Origin: Endoryza sp044226045
GTDB lineage: Bacteria; Bacteroidota; Bacteroidia; Chitinophagales; Chitinophagaceae
Direction: 5' to 3'
Assembly: GCA_044226045.1 (NCBI GenBank)
Contig: JBGAHR010000014.1
Coordinates: 26,771 to 90,770 of the forward strand
DNA: 64,000 nt
In this document: in pieces, positions 28,301-36,531 of the stretch
Layout of the letters: each line of letters starts with the position of its first letter
Numbering within the stretch: position 1 is the stretch's first letter
Translations under genes and position numbers: made by a program
The notes under the pieces: generated by a model
Database searches by the model: none
The model's input: the letters and a program-made list of their open reading frames with translations, nothing else
Told to the model about the DNA's origin: nothing

Positions 28301-28582
28301 AAATTCAACATCAAGATTGCGGGCAGAAAATATACTGCTTCCGTGACGTATGATGTATACAACTTCACCAATATGTTGAACAAAGATTGGGGTAGAACAT
28401 GGTTCCTGTCAAACGACAACTTCCCATTGATCAACTTTGCGGGATATGTTAGCGCCAATAACCTCACTCCTCAATATCGTTACACGCCGTTTGTTGGCAA
28501 GCCCTGGGGTGTAAGTACAACCCTTAACCCGGGTTATACCGCACGCTGGATCAGCCAACTCGGATTCAGGCTCAGCTTCTGA
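25307..28582 (+). CDS. TonB-dependent receptor, Oar-like (copy 1)
   Basis: This 1091-residue outer-membrane receptor has a signal peptide (MLKRIVRLLLAVLLFPFALS) and a carboxypeptidase-regulatory domain (GGTVKTAKGEPLVGATITAV). A TonB-box-like LTEVVVAARR comes next, then a plug (ISIDAIDQIQVVLSPYDAQF, NAITKSGTN) and a large barrel ending in an aromatic strand (WISQLGFRLSF). The long plug-barrel layout with PYDAQFGNFTGGAVN resembles Oar-type receptors, which transport peptides, proteins or signals and are not paired with a SusD lipoprotein; none is present here. It has its own promoter and terminator. The gene directly downstream is a clear paralogue. The ligand is unknown. Confidence 0.93.
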   Translation: MLKRIVRLLLAVLLFPFALSAQETNSSIGGTVKTAKGEPLVGATITAVHVPTGTVYRVASRTGGRFNLYNLRPGGPYTITVTFVGFADGKKEDVYLNLGENSVQDFELKDKTGNLTEVVVAARRAPATGKGGTETSIGRDKMANLPNVGRGLNDYLKYTPQAKITGDGGVAFAGQNNRYNSFFIDGANNTDIFGLAASGTNGGQAGVAPISIDAIDQIQVVLSPYDAQFGNFTGGAVNAITKSGTNQLQGSMWYYYRDQGLTGKSPVALPKSGFPDVVERTRVSSFSNKTYGFNVRGPLIKNKLFYFFLAEWQRDTRPQPFNIADYRGTTNQAGIENLANYLRTTYNYEPGGFLDNPEKVNADRINTKIDWNINDNNRLSLSYRYNKGLRYNTSTSSSTAINFYNNGYLFPNRTNSFSGELKTNFGGNSNNRLLVTYTDELDDRGPIGQAFPRVSIFDGPGTITFGTENFSAANLLKAKNLSILDMVKFYKGNNIITVGTDNEFNDVLNTFVRDNFGTYTYNNINDFINNATPRRYQRSFSLIDAESGDATIASAKFKTMRIGFFLTDEIKVSDNFTLILGVRADRTELLTKPKEDKFLNDTALAKISQYYDLRGARSGQVMDARWMISPRVGFTYRIPEEGIAIRGGLGIFAGRVPLVWPGGIYNNNGISIGGVDLNPPSSGFTFNPDPYNQPTAASLGQNISNSRGQIDLVAKDFRVPSVFRTSMAVDKRLGDGWTFTTEATFTKNIWELEYQNVNILPPVGKSVGPDARNVYSSGSAPTRIPLRSNGTNPYPGMIYLLSNNQGRRGFAWTLTFTIDKAFRNGFAFNANYTYGSSVTNNEGTSSQNNSQWRFMETVNGRNFTQLSVSDFDLGHRINAFVSKQFEYANKSMSTTISLVYNGQSGNPYSYVYRGSPVNDQASSEANDLIYIPTVTELNNMTFLTNTVGGVTYTAAQQKEMLNNFIESDKYLKKNRGRYAERNGARLPFTNILDLKLEQKFNIKIAGRKYTASVTYDVYNFTNMLNKDWGRTWFLSNDNFPLINFAGYVSANNLTPQYRYTPFVGKPWGVSTTLNPGYTARWISQLGFRLSF

Positions 28583-28605
28583 TAATACTTAAACAGTTGC
28601 TATAC

Positions 28606-28637
28606 AAAGCTCCCTTCGGGGAGCTTTTATTTTTTTA
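28606..28637 (+). terminator. rho-independent terminator with TTCG tetraloop
   Basis: AAAGCTCCC pairs with GGGAGCTTT around a TTCG loop, and a T-rich tail (TATTTTTTTATT) follows. It separates the two Oar-like receptor genes into different transcripts. Confidence 0.9.
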
Positions 28638-28692
28638 TTGACTGCGATCATCATTATTAGATACCTCCTGTTGAAAACTTGACCTGAACTTA

Positions 28693-28724
28693 TTTGAGCG
28701 AAAAAACCGATTGCTCTACATTTG
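28693..28724 (+). promoter_or_regulatory. promoter of second Oar-like receptor gene, long leader
   Basis: TTTG (28693-28696), 20 bases and TACATTTG (28717-28724) match the Bacteroidota consensus. The predicted start near 28730 leaves a leader of about 175 bases before the ATG at 28905, much longer than for copy 1. The rest of the 322-base gap holds only the terminator of copy 1. Confidence 0.6.
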
Positions 28725-28904
28725 CTCCCGGAAAAGCAACGATCTGTCCGAACTATCTGCGTCATCGTTCTCTTCTCTCCTAACGATTAAAGGATTATCA
28801 TATCCGGATTGCCATCAAGTTAATTATTTGATAACGGTGGTTAACAAGCCAATTACAAATACCATCGTTTATTTGCGCCGCAAACATCAAAACTAGGATA
28901 CAAT

Positions 28905-31900
28905 ATGAGAAAGACTGCCTCATTGTTCTTTGTATTGCTGATGAGCTGCCTAAGCGTGATTACGGCTTACGGTCAGGAAACTACATCAGAAATCCAGGGA
29001 CGAGTGACCGACGACAACGGAACTCCTCTGCAGGGTGCCACTATTACGGCTACCCATCTTCCCACAGGTACTGTGTACAACACCACCTCTCGTAAAGACG
29101 GAAGGTATAACCTCCCGAACGTAAGAGTAGGCGGACCGTACACCATTAAAATCAGCTTTGTCGGATTTAAAGACGACCTGTACAACGACATCACGCTCTT
29201 GCTGGGTCAGGTGTACAAAGTAGACTCCAAAATGGTACCCAGCACTACCAGCCTTACGGAGGTTGTGGTATCGGCCAGGAGATCAGACAAAGTGTTCAAC
29301 AAGGGCCGCACCGGTTCAGCAGAATTCGTTAACCGCCAGCAGTTGGATCGCCTGCCAACGATCAACCGCAGCATCAACGACTTCACCCGTCTGACACCAA
29401 CCGCCAACAGCAATGCTACCTATGGTACCAGCAGCTTTGCGGGAAGGGCGAACTCTTACAACAACCTTACCGTGAATGGTGCGTCCTTCAACAATACCTT
29501 CGGCCTGGCTGCAGGGTTGGGTGGACAAACCAACTCACAGCCCATCAGCATCGACGCGCTGGATCAGATCCAGGTAAACATCGCTCCTTATGATGTAACC
29601 CTGGGTAACTTTACCGGAGCCGGTATCAACTCCGTTACCAAGAGCGGTACCAATGACGTAAAAGGATCTGCGTATTACTATTGGAAAAATCCTTCCCTTA
29701 CCGGTAGAGATGTTGCGACCACTACCGTGCCCAGACAAGCATTTGAATTCAAGAACTGGGGCGTTAACGTGGGTGGCCCGATCATCAAAAACAAACTCTT
29801 CTTCTTCGGAAGCGTGGAATTTGAAAGAATCAGCCAACCCGCCACCAGCCGCGTTGCCAGCCGTAACGGATCTACCGGCGACAATGTTTCCCAGGCAAAA
29901 GCAGAAGACCTCGAAGCATTGGCTGCTTTCCTGAAAAGCAAATTCAACTACGATCCGGGTGCATTTGAAAATTACACCTTCGATACCTACAGTGACAAGG
30001 TTACCGTTCGTCTTGATTACAACATCAACAAGAAGAACACCTTTAACATCAACTATTACTACCTGAAGTCTTACCGAAACGTGCCTCCCAGCAATAGTGG
30101 TGCGCCAGCCAACAACCGTCAGCCAAGCGCTACCGCCATGCCGTTCTTCGCATCTTCCTATATCATCAATAATAATTTCAACATCATCATCGGTGAGTTG
30201 AATACCCGTTTCTCTAACAAACTGTCTAACAAGTTGCAGGTTGGATTTAACCAGCTGCGCGATTTCAGAAGCAGCCCGGGTGGTGTATTCCCGCTGGTAG
30301 ATATTGAGAACGGTCAGGGAAGTTCATTCACGGCCTTCGGTTTCGAGCCATTCACTGCCTTCAACTCGCTCAATACAGATACCTGGCAGTTGAATGATAT
30401 CGTAACCCTCAACAAAGGTTCTCACACCCTCACTTTCGGAACGCAAAACACTTACAACAAATTCAGGAACGGTTTCGCGCCCAATTACTATGGCGCTTAC
30501 CGTTTTGCCAACCTGGATTCGTTCTATAACAGCGTGAACTTCGGACGTGCCAATGCCTCCCGTTATGAATTACGTTACTCTGCCCGTAAAGGCGGTGAGT
30601 TCCCGTACGCAGAAGTAGAAGCTTACCAACTGGGCTTTTTTGCGCAGGACAAGTGGACTGTAAGCAACGACTTCGTATTGACCTATGGCATCCGCGCGGA
30701 CATCCCCATCTTCAAACAGAACTTCATCTCCAATACCAATGCGGATGCACTGGTTTATCGTAATGGAGTTCGCATCAAAACAGGAGATGTTCCCAATGTA
30801 TCTGTGCTGCTCAGCCCACGCGTTGGTTTCAACTGGGATGTTAATGGCACAAAACAAACACAGCTTCGTGGCGGAATCGGCATTTTCGCCGGCGCACCAC
30901 CTTTTGTGTGGATCAGCAACCAGGCCAGCAATAACGGTGTTGATTTTGGATCTTTCGTAAGAACCAGCGGTGTGGCCTTCAGCCCCGATGTAAACGCTTA
31001 TCGTCCCTCTAACGGAGCTGCCAACACTGCCTATAACCTGGCTATCACTGATAAGAATTTCAAATTCCCCCAATTGCTCAGAACCAACCTGGCAGTGGAT
31101 CAGAAATTGCCTTTCGATATCGTAGCCACAGTTGAAGGTATCTTCTCAAAAGATATCAATGGCGTGTACCACCAGAACATCAACCTGCCTTCATCCGGAG
31201 TAGCGCTCACAGGCAGCGATAACCGTATCCGTTATACATCCTCCAAAATATACAGCGGAAGCGGTCCTGGCGGCGAGTCTGCCACCAACCCCAATATCAG
31301 CGATGCCATCCTGATGACCAACACTTCCAAGGGTTATACTTACAACCTGACACTCCAGTTGCAGCGTAACGTGAAGAACCTCTACACCATGATCGCTTAT
31401 TCTTATGGCGACAGCCGTTCGGTAAATGATGGTGGCTCTATCGCGCAGTCAATCTGGAGAGATCGCCAGGTGAGTGGAGATCCCAATGCCAACGTGACTT
31501 CCTATTCAAACTTCTACCAGCCTAACCGTATTGTTGCGGCTGCGTATTACCGCTTTGAATATTTCAAACATGCTGCCACTTCAATCGGTTTTACATTTGA
31601 AGCAGCCAATGGAGGAACTGGTACCTACACAGTATCGGGAGACCTCAACAACGACGGATTGAACACCAACGACCTGATCTATGTACCCAAGGACGCCAAT
31701 GATATCGTTCTTGAGTCAGTAAACGCACAGGATCCCCGTACACCTGCCATCATCTGGAACCAGTTGAACGCTTATATCAACCAGGATCCTTATCTCAGCA
31801 CCCGCAGAGGTAAATATGCGGAAAGAAACGGGCTGCTGCTTCCTTTCTACAAACGTCTTGACCTGAATTTCTCACAAGATTTCTTTGTAAAAGTCGGCGG

Positions 31901-32171
31901 CAAACGCAACACCTTCCGTTTCACTATGGATATCTTCAACTTTGGCAACTTCCTGAACAAGAACTGGGGTATTTCCCGGATTCCCAACAGAACAGCCCTG
32001 CTGAACCTGAAGAGAATTGAAACAACCGGCGCCAATGCAGGTAAGCCTGTTTATAGCTTCCCCTACCTGGATGCTACCAACCAGATACCGCTTACTTCTA
32101 CTTTCCAGAACAGCACCGGTCAGGCTTCGAGATACCAATTCCAGATGGGTATCCGTTATATCTTCGATTAA
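28905..32171 (+). CDS. TonB-dependent receptor, Oar-like (copy 2)
   Basis: This 1088-residue outer-membrane receptor is paralogous to the preceding gene. It has a signal peptide (MRKTASLFFVLLMSCLSVIT), a carboxypeptidase-regulatory domain (IQGRVTDDNGTPLQGATITA), LTEVVVSARRSDK, and a plug with PISIDALDQIQVNIAPYDVT and NSVTKSGTND. The barrel ends in YQFQMGIRYIFD. Shared blocks include IKNKLFFFGSVEFER against IKNKLFYFFLAEWQR and the same KYAERNG..LPF segment late in the barrel. It has a separate promoter and a strong terminator. Two adjacent receptors of the same type suggest duplication and ligand divergence. No SusD partner is present. Confidence 0.93.
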   Translation: MRKTASLFFVLLMSCLSVITAYGQETTSEIQGRVTDDNGTPLQGATITATHLPTGTVYNTTSRKDGRYNLPNVRVGGPYTIKISFVGFKDDLYNDITLLLGQVYKVDSKMVPSTTSLTEVVVSARRSDKVFNKGRTGSAEFVNRQQLDRLPTINRSINDFTRLTPTANSNATYGTSSFAGRANSYNNLTVNGASFNNTFGLAAGLGGQTNSQPISIDALDQIQVNIAPYDVTLGNFTGAGINSVTKSGTNDVKGSAYYYWKNPSLTGRDVATTTVPRQAFEFKNWGVNVGGPIIKNKLFFFGSVEFERISQPATSRVASRNGSTGDNVSQAKAEDLEALAAFLKSKFNYDPGAFENYTFDTYSDKVTVRLDYNINKKNTFNINYYYLKSYRNVPPSNSGAPANNRQPSATAMPFFASSYIINNNFNIIIGELNTRFSNKLSNKLQVGFNQLRDFRSSPGGVFPLVDIENGQGSSFTAFGFEPFTAFNSLNTDTWQLNDIVTLNKGSHTLTFGTQNTYNKFRNGFAPNYYGAYRFANLDSFYNSVNFGRANASRYELRYSARKGGEFPYAEVEAYQLGFFAQDKWTVSNDFVLTYGIRADIPIFKQNFISNTNADALVYRNGVRIKTGDVPNVSVLLSPRVGFNWDVNGTKQTQLRGGIGIFAGAPPFVWISNQASNNGVDFGSFVRTSGVAFSPDVNAYRPSNGAANTAYNLAITDKNFKFPQLLRTNLAVDQKLPFDIVATVEGIFSKDINGVYHQNINLPSSGVALTGSDNRIRYTSSKIYSGSGPGGESATNPNISDAILMTNTSKGYTYNLTLQLQRNVKNLYTMIAYSYGDSRSVNDGGSIAQSIWRDRQVSGDPNANVTSYSNFYQPNRIVAAAYYRFEYFKHAATSIGFTFEAANGGTGTYTVSGDLNNDGLNTNDLIYVPKDANDIVLESVNAQDPRTPAIIWNQLNAYINQDPYLSTRRGKYAERNGLLLPFYKRLDLNFSQDFFVKVGGKRNTFRFTMDIFNFGNFLNKNWGISRIPNRTALLNLKRIETTGANAGKPVYSFPYLDATNQIPLTSTFQNSTGQASRYQFQMGIRYIFD

Positions 32172-32193
32172 CAGATTATTCATTTGATGAAAT

Positions 32194-32226
32194 AAAAAAA
32201 GCGGAGTTCAACACTCCGCTTTTTTT
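32194..32226. terminator. bidirectional terminator between receptor and esterase genes
   Basis: AAAAAAAGCGGAGT and ACTCCGCTTTTTTT form a 14-bp stem around a short TCAAC loop. A-rich and T-rich flanks let it work in both directions for the convergent receptor (ends 32171) and esterase (ends 32243). Confidence 0.92.
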
Positions 32227-32242
32227 ATTTGCGCTGTTATTT

Positions 32243-33073
32243 TCAAAAATGATGATGAACAGTATGTCCCCATCCCCACTTAAGAAAAATCGGAAATGCC
32301 CGCGCCCAGGTAGGTACATCATGCCGTCCGTCTTTTAACTGCAGGTATTGAAAATCCCTGCCTTCCAGATACCCTTTCGATAACAGCTCCCGCATTACAT
32401 CAATTGTATCATCGATGGAGTCGATCACTCCGTTTTTATTCCTGTCTTCCGTTTCATCCAGTTCGCCGCATTCAAAAAAGAATTTCAGCCCCGGCTTGAA
32501 GGTTTGCTGGCGGATCTGGCGATGCATCAGCCGGTCGTTCCATTCATTAAAGTCCTTTTCGTCTTTGCTTTTCGATCTCCACCAAAGCGATCCGGAGAAA
32601 ACACCCGACACACTGAAGAAGTCGGCATGATTCAACACCAGGTCCATTGCGCTTAGTCCTCCCAGTGAGAACCCGGCAAATGCCCGGGACTGGCAATCGC
32701 GCACCTGGAAGTTGGCATACAGCTGAGGCAGCAACTCTTCGAAGACAAACCGTTCGTACAGGGCGGCCTTTGCTCCCCGTCCTTTGAAGTCGGGCGAACT
32801 CAGCATGCCATATTCGTTCTTGCGGTCTTCTCCGCAATGAATACCTACGCAAAGCAAGGGACTGATCGCCTGGTTGCGATACAGGTCTTTCAAAATTTTT
32901 TCGAAATCCATCGTCACCAGGTCCTGGCCGTCGTTGATCAGCAACAGGGAAGCCTGGGAAGGCTGCCAGGGTCCCGGAGGGAAGTACAGGTCTACGCGCA
33001 CCTCTCGCTCCAGCGGCTCGGATGTCAGGGTAAATGTATGGGTATGGGTAGTAAGGTTTTGGTCTGAATGCAT
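32243..33073 (-). CDS. alpha/beta-hydrolase, esterase-D-like family
   Basis: This 276-residue protein has the putative esterase fold (enterochelin esterase/esterase D type). The nucleophile elbow GFSLGG is at 134-139 (Ser136), the oxyanion region is LLLINDGQDL, a probable acid lies in CGELDETEDRNK, and the catalytic His is in KDGRHDVPTW. No signal peptide is seen, so it is cytoplasmic. It starts at ATG 33073 after TATTTTTG, a possible -7 box only a few bases upstream. It is divergent from the ATP-grasp and GCS2 ligase genes, and the group may act on one metabolite. The substrate is unknown. Confidence 0.82.
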   Translation of the reverse strand: MHSDQNLTTHTHTFTLTSEPLEREVRVDLYFPPGPWQPSQASLLLINDGQDLVTMDFEKILKDLYRNQAISPLLCVGIHCGEDRKNEYGMLSSPDFKGRGAKAALYERFVFEELLPQLYANFQVRDCQSRAFAGFSLGGLSAMDLVLNHADFFSVSGVFSGSLWWRSKSKDEKDFNEWNDRLMHRQIRQQTFKPGLKFFFECGELDETEDRNKNGVIDSIDDTIDVMRELLSKGYLEGRDFQYLQLKDGRHDVPTWARAFPIFLKWGWGHTVHHHF

Positions 33074-33162
33074 ATCGCCAAAAATAATTAAACGCGGGAA
33101 CTATCATTAAATTTTAATGAACACAGGATGCCTTCAGGGGCACCCCGGAAACGGAACATTCT

Positions 33163-33194
33163 TTTGTTTTTTCAGGTCTGAACAGATAAATTTG
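33163..33194 (+). promoter_or_regulatory. promoter of ATP-grasp / GCS2 operon
   Basis: TTTG (33163-33166), a 20-base spacer and TAAATTTG (33187-33194) match the Bacteroidota consensus. The gene starts 33 bases after the box, at 33227. Confidence 0.65.
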
Positions 33195-33226
33195 ATTCAG
33201 TATCAATTAACAAAAAAACTTCTGCT

Positions 33227-34180
33227 ATGAAAAAGATTGGCGTGCTGTTCGGAAAGGAACGGTCTTTCCCAATGGCCTTTATTGAACGGGTCAACAGTAA
33301 AGGAATTGAGGGAATCGTTGCCGAACCGGTAAAAATCGACAAAGTGGTGCAGGGTGATGCCGGGGAGTACGCGGTTATTATCGACCGGATCTCCCAGGAC
33401 GTTCCCTTTTACCGCGCTTTCCTGAAAGATGCCGCCATCTGTGGAACGGCTGTCATCAACAACCCCTTCTGGTGGTCTGCCGATGAAAAGTTCTTCAATA
33501 ACTGCCTGGCCGTAAAGATCGGTGTACCGGTGCCGAAAACCGTCATTCTCCCCTCCCGGGATCTTCCGGACGACACCACGGATCAGTCATTCAGCAACCT
33601 GGCCTATCCCCTCGACTGGGAAGGCATCTTCAATTATGTAGGTTTCCCGGCCTATATGAAACCCTTTGCAGGCGGTGGCTGGAAGAACGTTTACAAACTG
33701 AACAACCTGGAAGATTTCTTCGAAAAGCATGGCGAAACCGGTCAGCTGGTTATGCTCCTGCAGGAAGAGATCATTTTCGAAGAATATTACCGCTGCTATT
33801 GCATCGGCGGTAAGCATGTTCGCATCATGCCTTACGAACCACGCAATCCGCACCACCTCCGGTATGTCAGCGACTTCAATCCTTCCCCGGAAAAACTTAA
33901 ACAGATGGAAGACATTGTGCTTCGCATCAACCAGTACCTGGGATATGATTTCAATACGGTTGAACTGGCTCTTCGTGATGGCATTCCTTATGCCATTGAT
34001 TTCTGTAATCCCGCGCCGGATGCCGACCGCAACAGCGTGGGTGAAGAGAACTTCAACTGGGTAGTGGAAACAGCCGCCAATTACGCCATTGAAAGAGCGC
34101 TGGCCCAGCAACCCGACCGGGACAACCTCACCTGGGGTGAATACATTAAACGCAGTTCTTCCAAAAAACCGCTAATCTGA
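33227..34180 (+). CDS. ATP-grasp family ligase-like protein
   Basis: This 317-residue cytoplasmic protein starts MKKIGVLFGKERSFPMAFIE. The middle has the ATP-grasp lid features: a Lys in FPAYMKPFAGGGWKNVYK, then MLLQEEIIFEEYYRCYCIGG. Mg-binding acidic/Asn residues lie near VELALRDGIPYAIDFCNPAP. ATP-grasp enzymes activate a carboxylate as acyl phosphate and join it to an amine or thiol. It is followed after 18 bases by a GCS2-type ligase, so the two probably act in sequence to build a small peptide-like or amide product. The exact substrates cannot be read from sequence. Confidence 0.83.
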   Translation: MKKIGVLFGKERSFPMAFIERVNSKGIEGIVAEPVKIDKVVQGDAGEYAVIIDRISQDVPFYRAFLKDAAICGTAVINNPFWWSADEKFFNNCLAVKIGVPVPKTVILPSRDLPDDTTDQSFSNLAYPLDWEGIFNYVGFPAYMKPFAGGGWKNVYKLNNLEDFFEKHGETGQLVMLLQEEIIFEEYYRCYCIGGKHVRIMPYEPRNPHHLRYVSDFNPSPEKLKQMEDIVLRINQYLGYDFNTVELALRDGIPYAIDFCNPAPDADRNSVGEENFNWVVETAANYAIERALAQQPDRDNLTWGEYIKRSSSKKPLI

Positions 34181-34198
34181 CCAACAACCTGATAGTAC

Positions 34199-35311
34199 AT
34201 GAGCAGTATCAATTATAAACACTTCACCCTGGGGGTGGAGGAAGAATACATGGTGATAGATCCCGAAACAAGGGAGCTGAAAAGTCATCAGCAGAAAATC
34301 GTAACCGAAGGTCAGAAAGTCATCAAAGACAAAGTGAAGGCCGAGATGCACCAGGCAGTGGTAGAAGTAGGAACCGACATCTGTCAGAACATTGACGAAG
34401 CATTCCAGGATGTGTCTACGCTTCGAAAAACCATTTCACATATTGCTGGTGAACTCGGGCTTTGGGTGGCCGCTTCGGGAACCCATCCCTTCAGTCACTG
34501 GAAGAATCAGCTCATCACCGATCATGTACGCTACAATGAAATAGTAAACGAATTACAGGAAGCGGCACGCAGCAACCTGATCTTTGGATTGCATGTGCAT
34601 GTAGGAATGGAAAGCCGGGAGATGGCCAATCACATTGCCAATAGCACCCGGTATTTTCTGCCGCATATTTATGCCCTCAGTACCAACTCGCCTTTCTGGG
34701 AAGGCAGAGCAACCGGATACAAATCCTTCCGGACAAAAGTATTCGATAAGTTTCCGCGTACCGGAATTCCCGAAACATTCGAAAGCATCGAAGCTTACGA
34801 TAACTTCATCAAATTGCTGGTGAAGACCAATTGTATTGATAACGCCAAGAAAATCTGGTGGGATCTTCGGGTGCATCCGTTTTTCAATACGGTTGAGTTC
34901 AGAATATGCGATGTGCCCATGACGGTTTCCGAAACGATCACCATCGCAGCCCTTTTCCAGGCCATCTGCGCCAAGATCTATAAGCTCCGCTCCCAGAATA
35001 TGAATTTCATGCAGTATTCAAGAGCATTGATCAACGAAAACAAATGGAGAGCCAGCCGGTATGGCATCGACGGGCGTTTGATTGATTTTGGAAAGGAGGA
35101 AGAAGTCAATACGCGCGTGCTGATCTATGAACTGCTCGACTTTGTGGACGATGTAGTAGATCACCTGGGAAGCAGGCATGCCATCAGCTATGTGAACCAC
35201 ATCCTCGAAAATGGCACCGGAGCCGACCGCCAGATCAAGGTTTTTGAACAAAGCAATAACCTGGTGAATGTGGTAGACTACCTGCATGAGCAATTCCTGG
35301 GTGGATTATAG
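34199..35311 (+). CDS. carboxylate-amine ligase, GCS2/YbdK family
   Basis: This 370-residue enzyme is of the glutamate-cysteine ligase type 2 family. Its hallmarks are the N-terminal LGVEEEYMVIDP, EVGTDICQNIDEA, ASGTHPFSHW, a metal/ATP site with GLHVHVGMES, and the later TVEFRICDVPMTV. Characterised members ligate glutamate with an amine; YbdK has weak gamma-glutamyl-cysteine activity. It is cotranscribed with the ATP-grasp gene. Together they could make a gamma-glutamyl or amide-linked small molecule. The glutathione pathway is one possibility, and ggt at 15451 would be a degradative counterpart, but this is inference. Confidence 0.88.
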   Translation: MSSINYKHFTLGVEEEYMVIDPETRELKSHQQKIVTEGQKVIKDKVKAEMHQAVVEVGTDICQNIDEAFQDVSTLRKTISHIAGELGLWVAASGTHPFSHWKNQLITDHVRYNEIVNELQEAARSNLIFGLHVHVGMESREMANHIANSTRYFLPHIYALSTNSPFWEGRATGYKSFRTKVFDKFPRTGIPETFESIEAYDNFIKLLVKTNCIDNAKKIWWDLRVHPFFNTVEFRICDVPMTVSETITIAALFQAICAKIYKLRSQNMNFMQYSRALINENKWRASRYGIDGRLIDFGKEEEVNTRVLIYELLDFVDDVVDHLGSRHAISYVNHILENGTGADRQIKVFEQSNNLVNVVDYLHEQFLGGL

Positions 35312-35511
35312 CCGATATCGTTAAACAAAATGTTCCATAGACCTTTAAATGGCTGGACTGTTTATACTTAGGTCCTTTATTTGATCGTTATTTGTCGTGC
35401 ATTCTGCTCATTACAGGTAGAATGGCTACCGATTTGCCATAAGTAGTTGAAAAAAAATAACTTAAGCCAAATATCCCTAACCTTATTTAAGAAAACGGTA
35501 TACCTACATTT

Positions 35512-36480
35512 ATGATAAACTTTTTCGAGGTTGAAAAATGTCTTGTCTGCGGAAAAAATCATGCAAGAAAATTATTCAAATTTCAATCGAAAGATGACAA
35601 TTGGTATACTGCCATGAAGTGCCGCCATTGCGGACTTGTGTATGCTTCTCCCCAACCGGTACTCACCTATGAAGCCATCAATGAAATCTATTCAAGCGAT
35701 TACTACGCGAATTATTACGGCCCGAAAGTAGATTACCAGGATAAGTCGACGGTAGACTATTACATGAAGTGCTATGAAAAGGAGTATGCCGTTTATAACC
35801 AGTACGCTCCGCAGAAAGATAAAAGAACCGTTTTTGATGTAGGTTGTGGCGATGGAAAATTCCTGGAGATTTTTAGACAAAACGGATGGGAATGCCTGGG
35901 TTTGGAACCCTCTGAAACTTCCCGCGCCAAAGCTGTTGCCAAAGGCTTCAACGTACTCTCAGTTCCCTTCCTGGAAGTAAAAGATGATGTAGGACGCTTC
36001 GACATGATATTCCTTGACAACGTGATCGAACACATCAACGAACCGCAGCCATTCCTGGCCAAAGTGTATAGCCTGCTCAACCCCGGCGGAATATTTGTAT
36101 TGAAAACACCCAATTCAGATTCGCTGAATGAGATGCTCGAGACCATCATGCTCAGAACACTGCCGCGTGGCGTGAATAATGGCATCATGGGCGCTATCAA
36201 AAAATTCTTCAAACAGGGTTCCGGCAGGGTACATCGTTTTGGCAACCTGCATCCGCCTGTTCACCTCGCTATTTACAATGATCAAAGTATCAAGACGGCT
36301 CTTTCGCAGGCGGGCTTTTCGAAAGAAGGCATTCATAATTTCTTCGTATCACCACATCACCCCGTGTGGGGAGTAGACATACCCAAAAATGGTCTCTTTC
36401 ACAACACGAAAAAAACCATTGACAAACTCGCCAATAAAATGAACCGGGGTGAATTCCTGATCACCATCGCCAAAAAATAA
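35512..36480 (+). CDS. class I SAM-dependent methyltransferase with N-terminal zinc ribbon
   Basis: This 322-residue protein has an N-terminal CxxC...CxxC zinc ribbon (Cys10, Cys13, Cys37, Cys40). A Rossmann methyltransferase domain follows with motif I VFDVGCGDGKFLEIF, an acidic residue in LGLEPSE and the post-motif IFLDNVIEHINEP. The C-terminal third (VHRFGNLHPPVHLAIYNDQS) has a common helical/beta cap. Proteins with this zinc ribbon plus Methyltransf_23 are frequent in O-antigen/sugar or small-molecule clusters, but no such cluster is here. The target is unknown. Its stop codon lies just before a hairpin that probably terminates the convergent kinase gene. Confidence 0.85.
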   Translation: MINFFEVEKCLVCGKNHARKLFKFQSKDDNWYTAMKCRHCGLVYASPQPVLTYEAINEIYSSDYYANYYGPKVDYQDKSTVDYYMKCYEKEYAVYNQYAPQKDKRTVFDVGCGDGKFLEIFRQNGWECLGLEPSETSRAKAVAKGFNVLSVPFLEVKDDVGRFDMIFLDNVIEHINEPQPFLAKVYSLLNPGGIFVLKTPNSDSLNEMLETIMLRTLPRGVNNGIMGAIKKFFKQGSGRVHRFGNLHPPVHLAIYNDQSIKTALSQAGFSKEGIHNFFVSPHHPVWGVDIPKNGLFHNTKKTIDKLANKMNRGEFLITIAKK

Positions 36481-36506
36481 ATACGCCCCGCGATAGCGGA
36501 GCGTAT
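36473..36506 (-). terminator. terminator for aspartate kinase gene
   Basis: On the minus strand ATACGCTCCGC pairs with GCGGGGCGTAT (one mismatch), followed by TTATTTTTTG. It overlaps the last codons of the convergent methyltransferase gene. Confidence 0.75.
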
Positions 36507-36531
36507 GAATCTTTCCAGAACAGCAATATTA

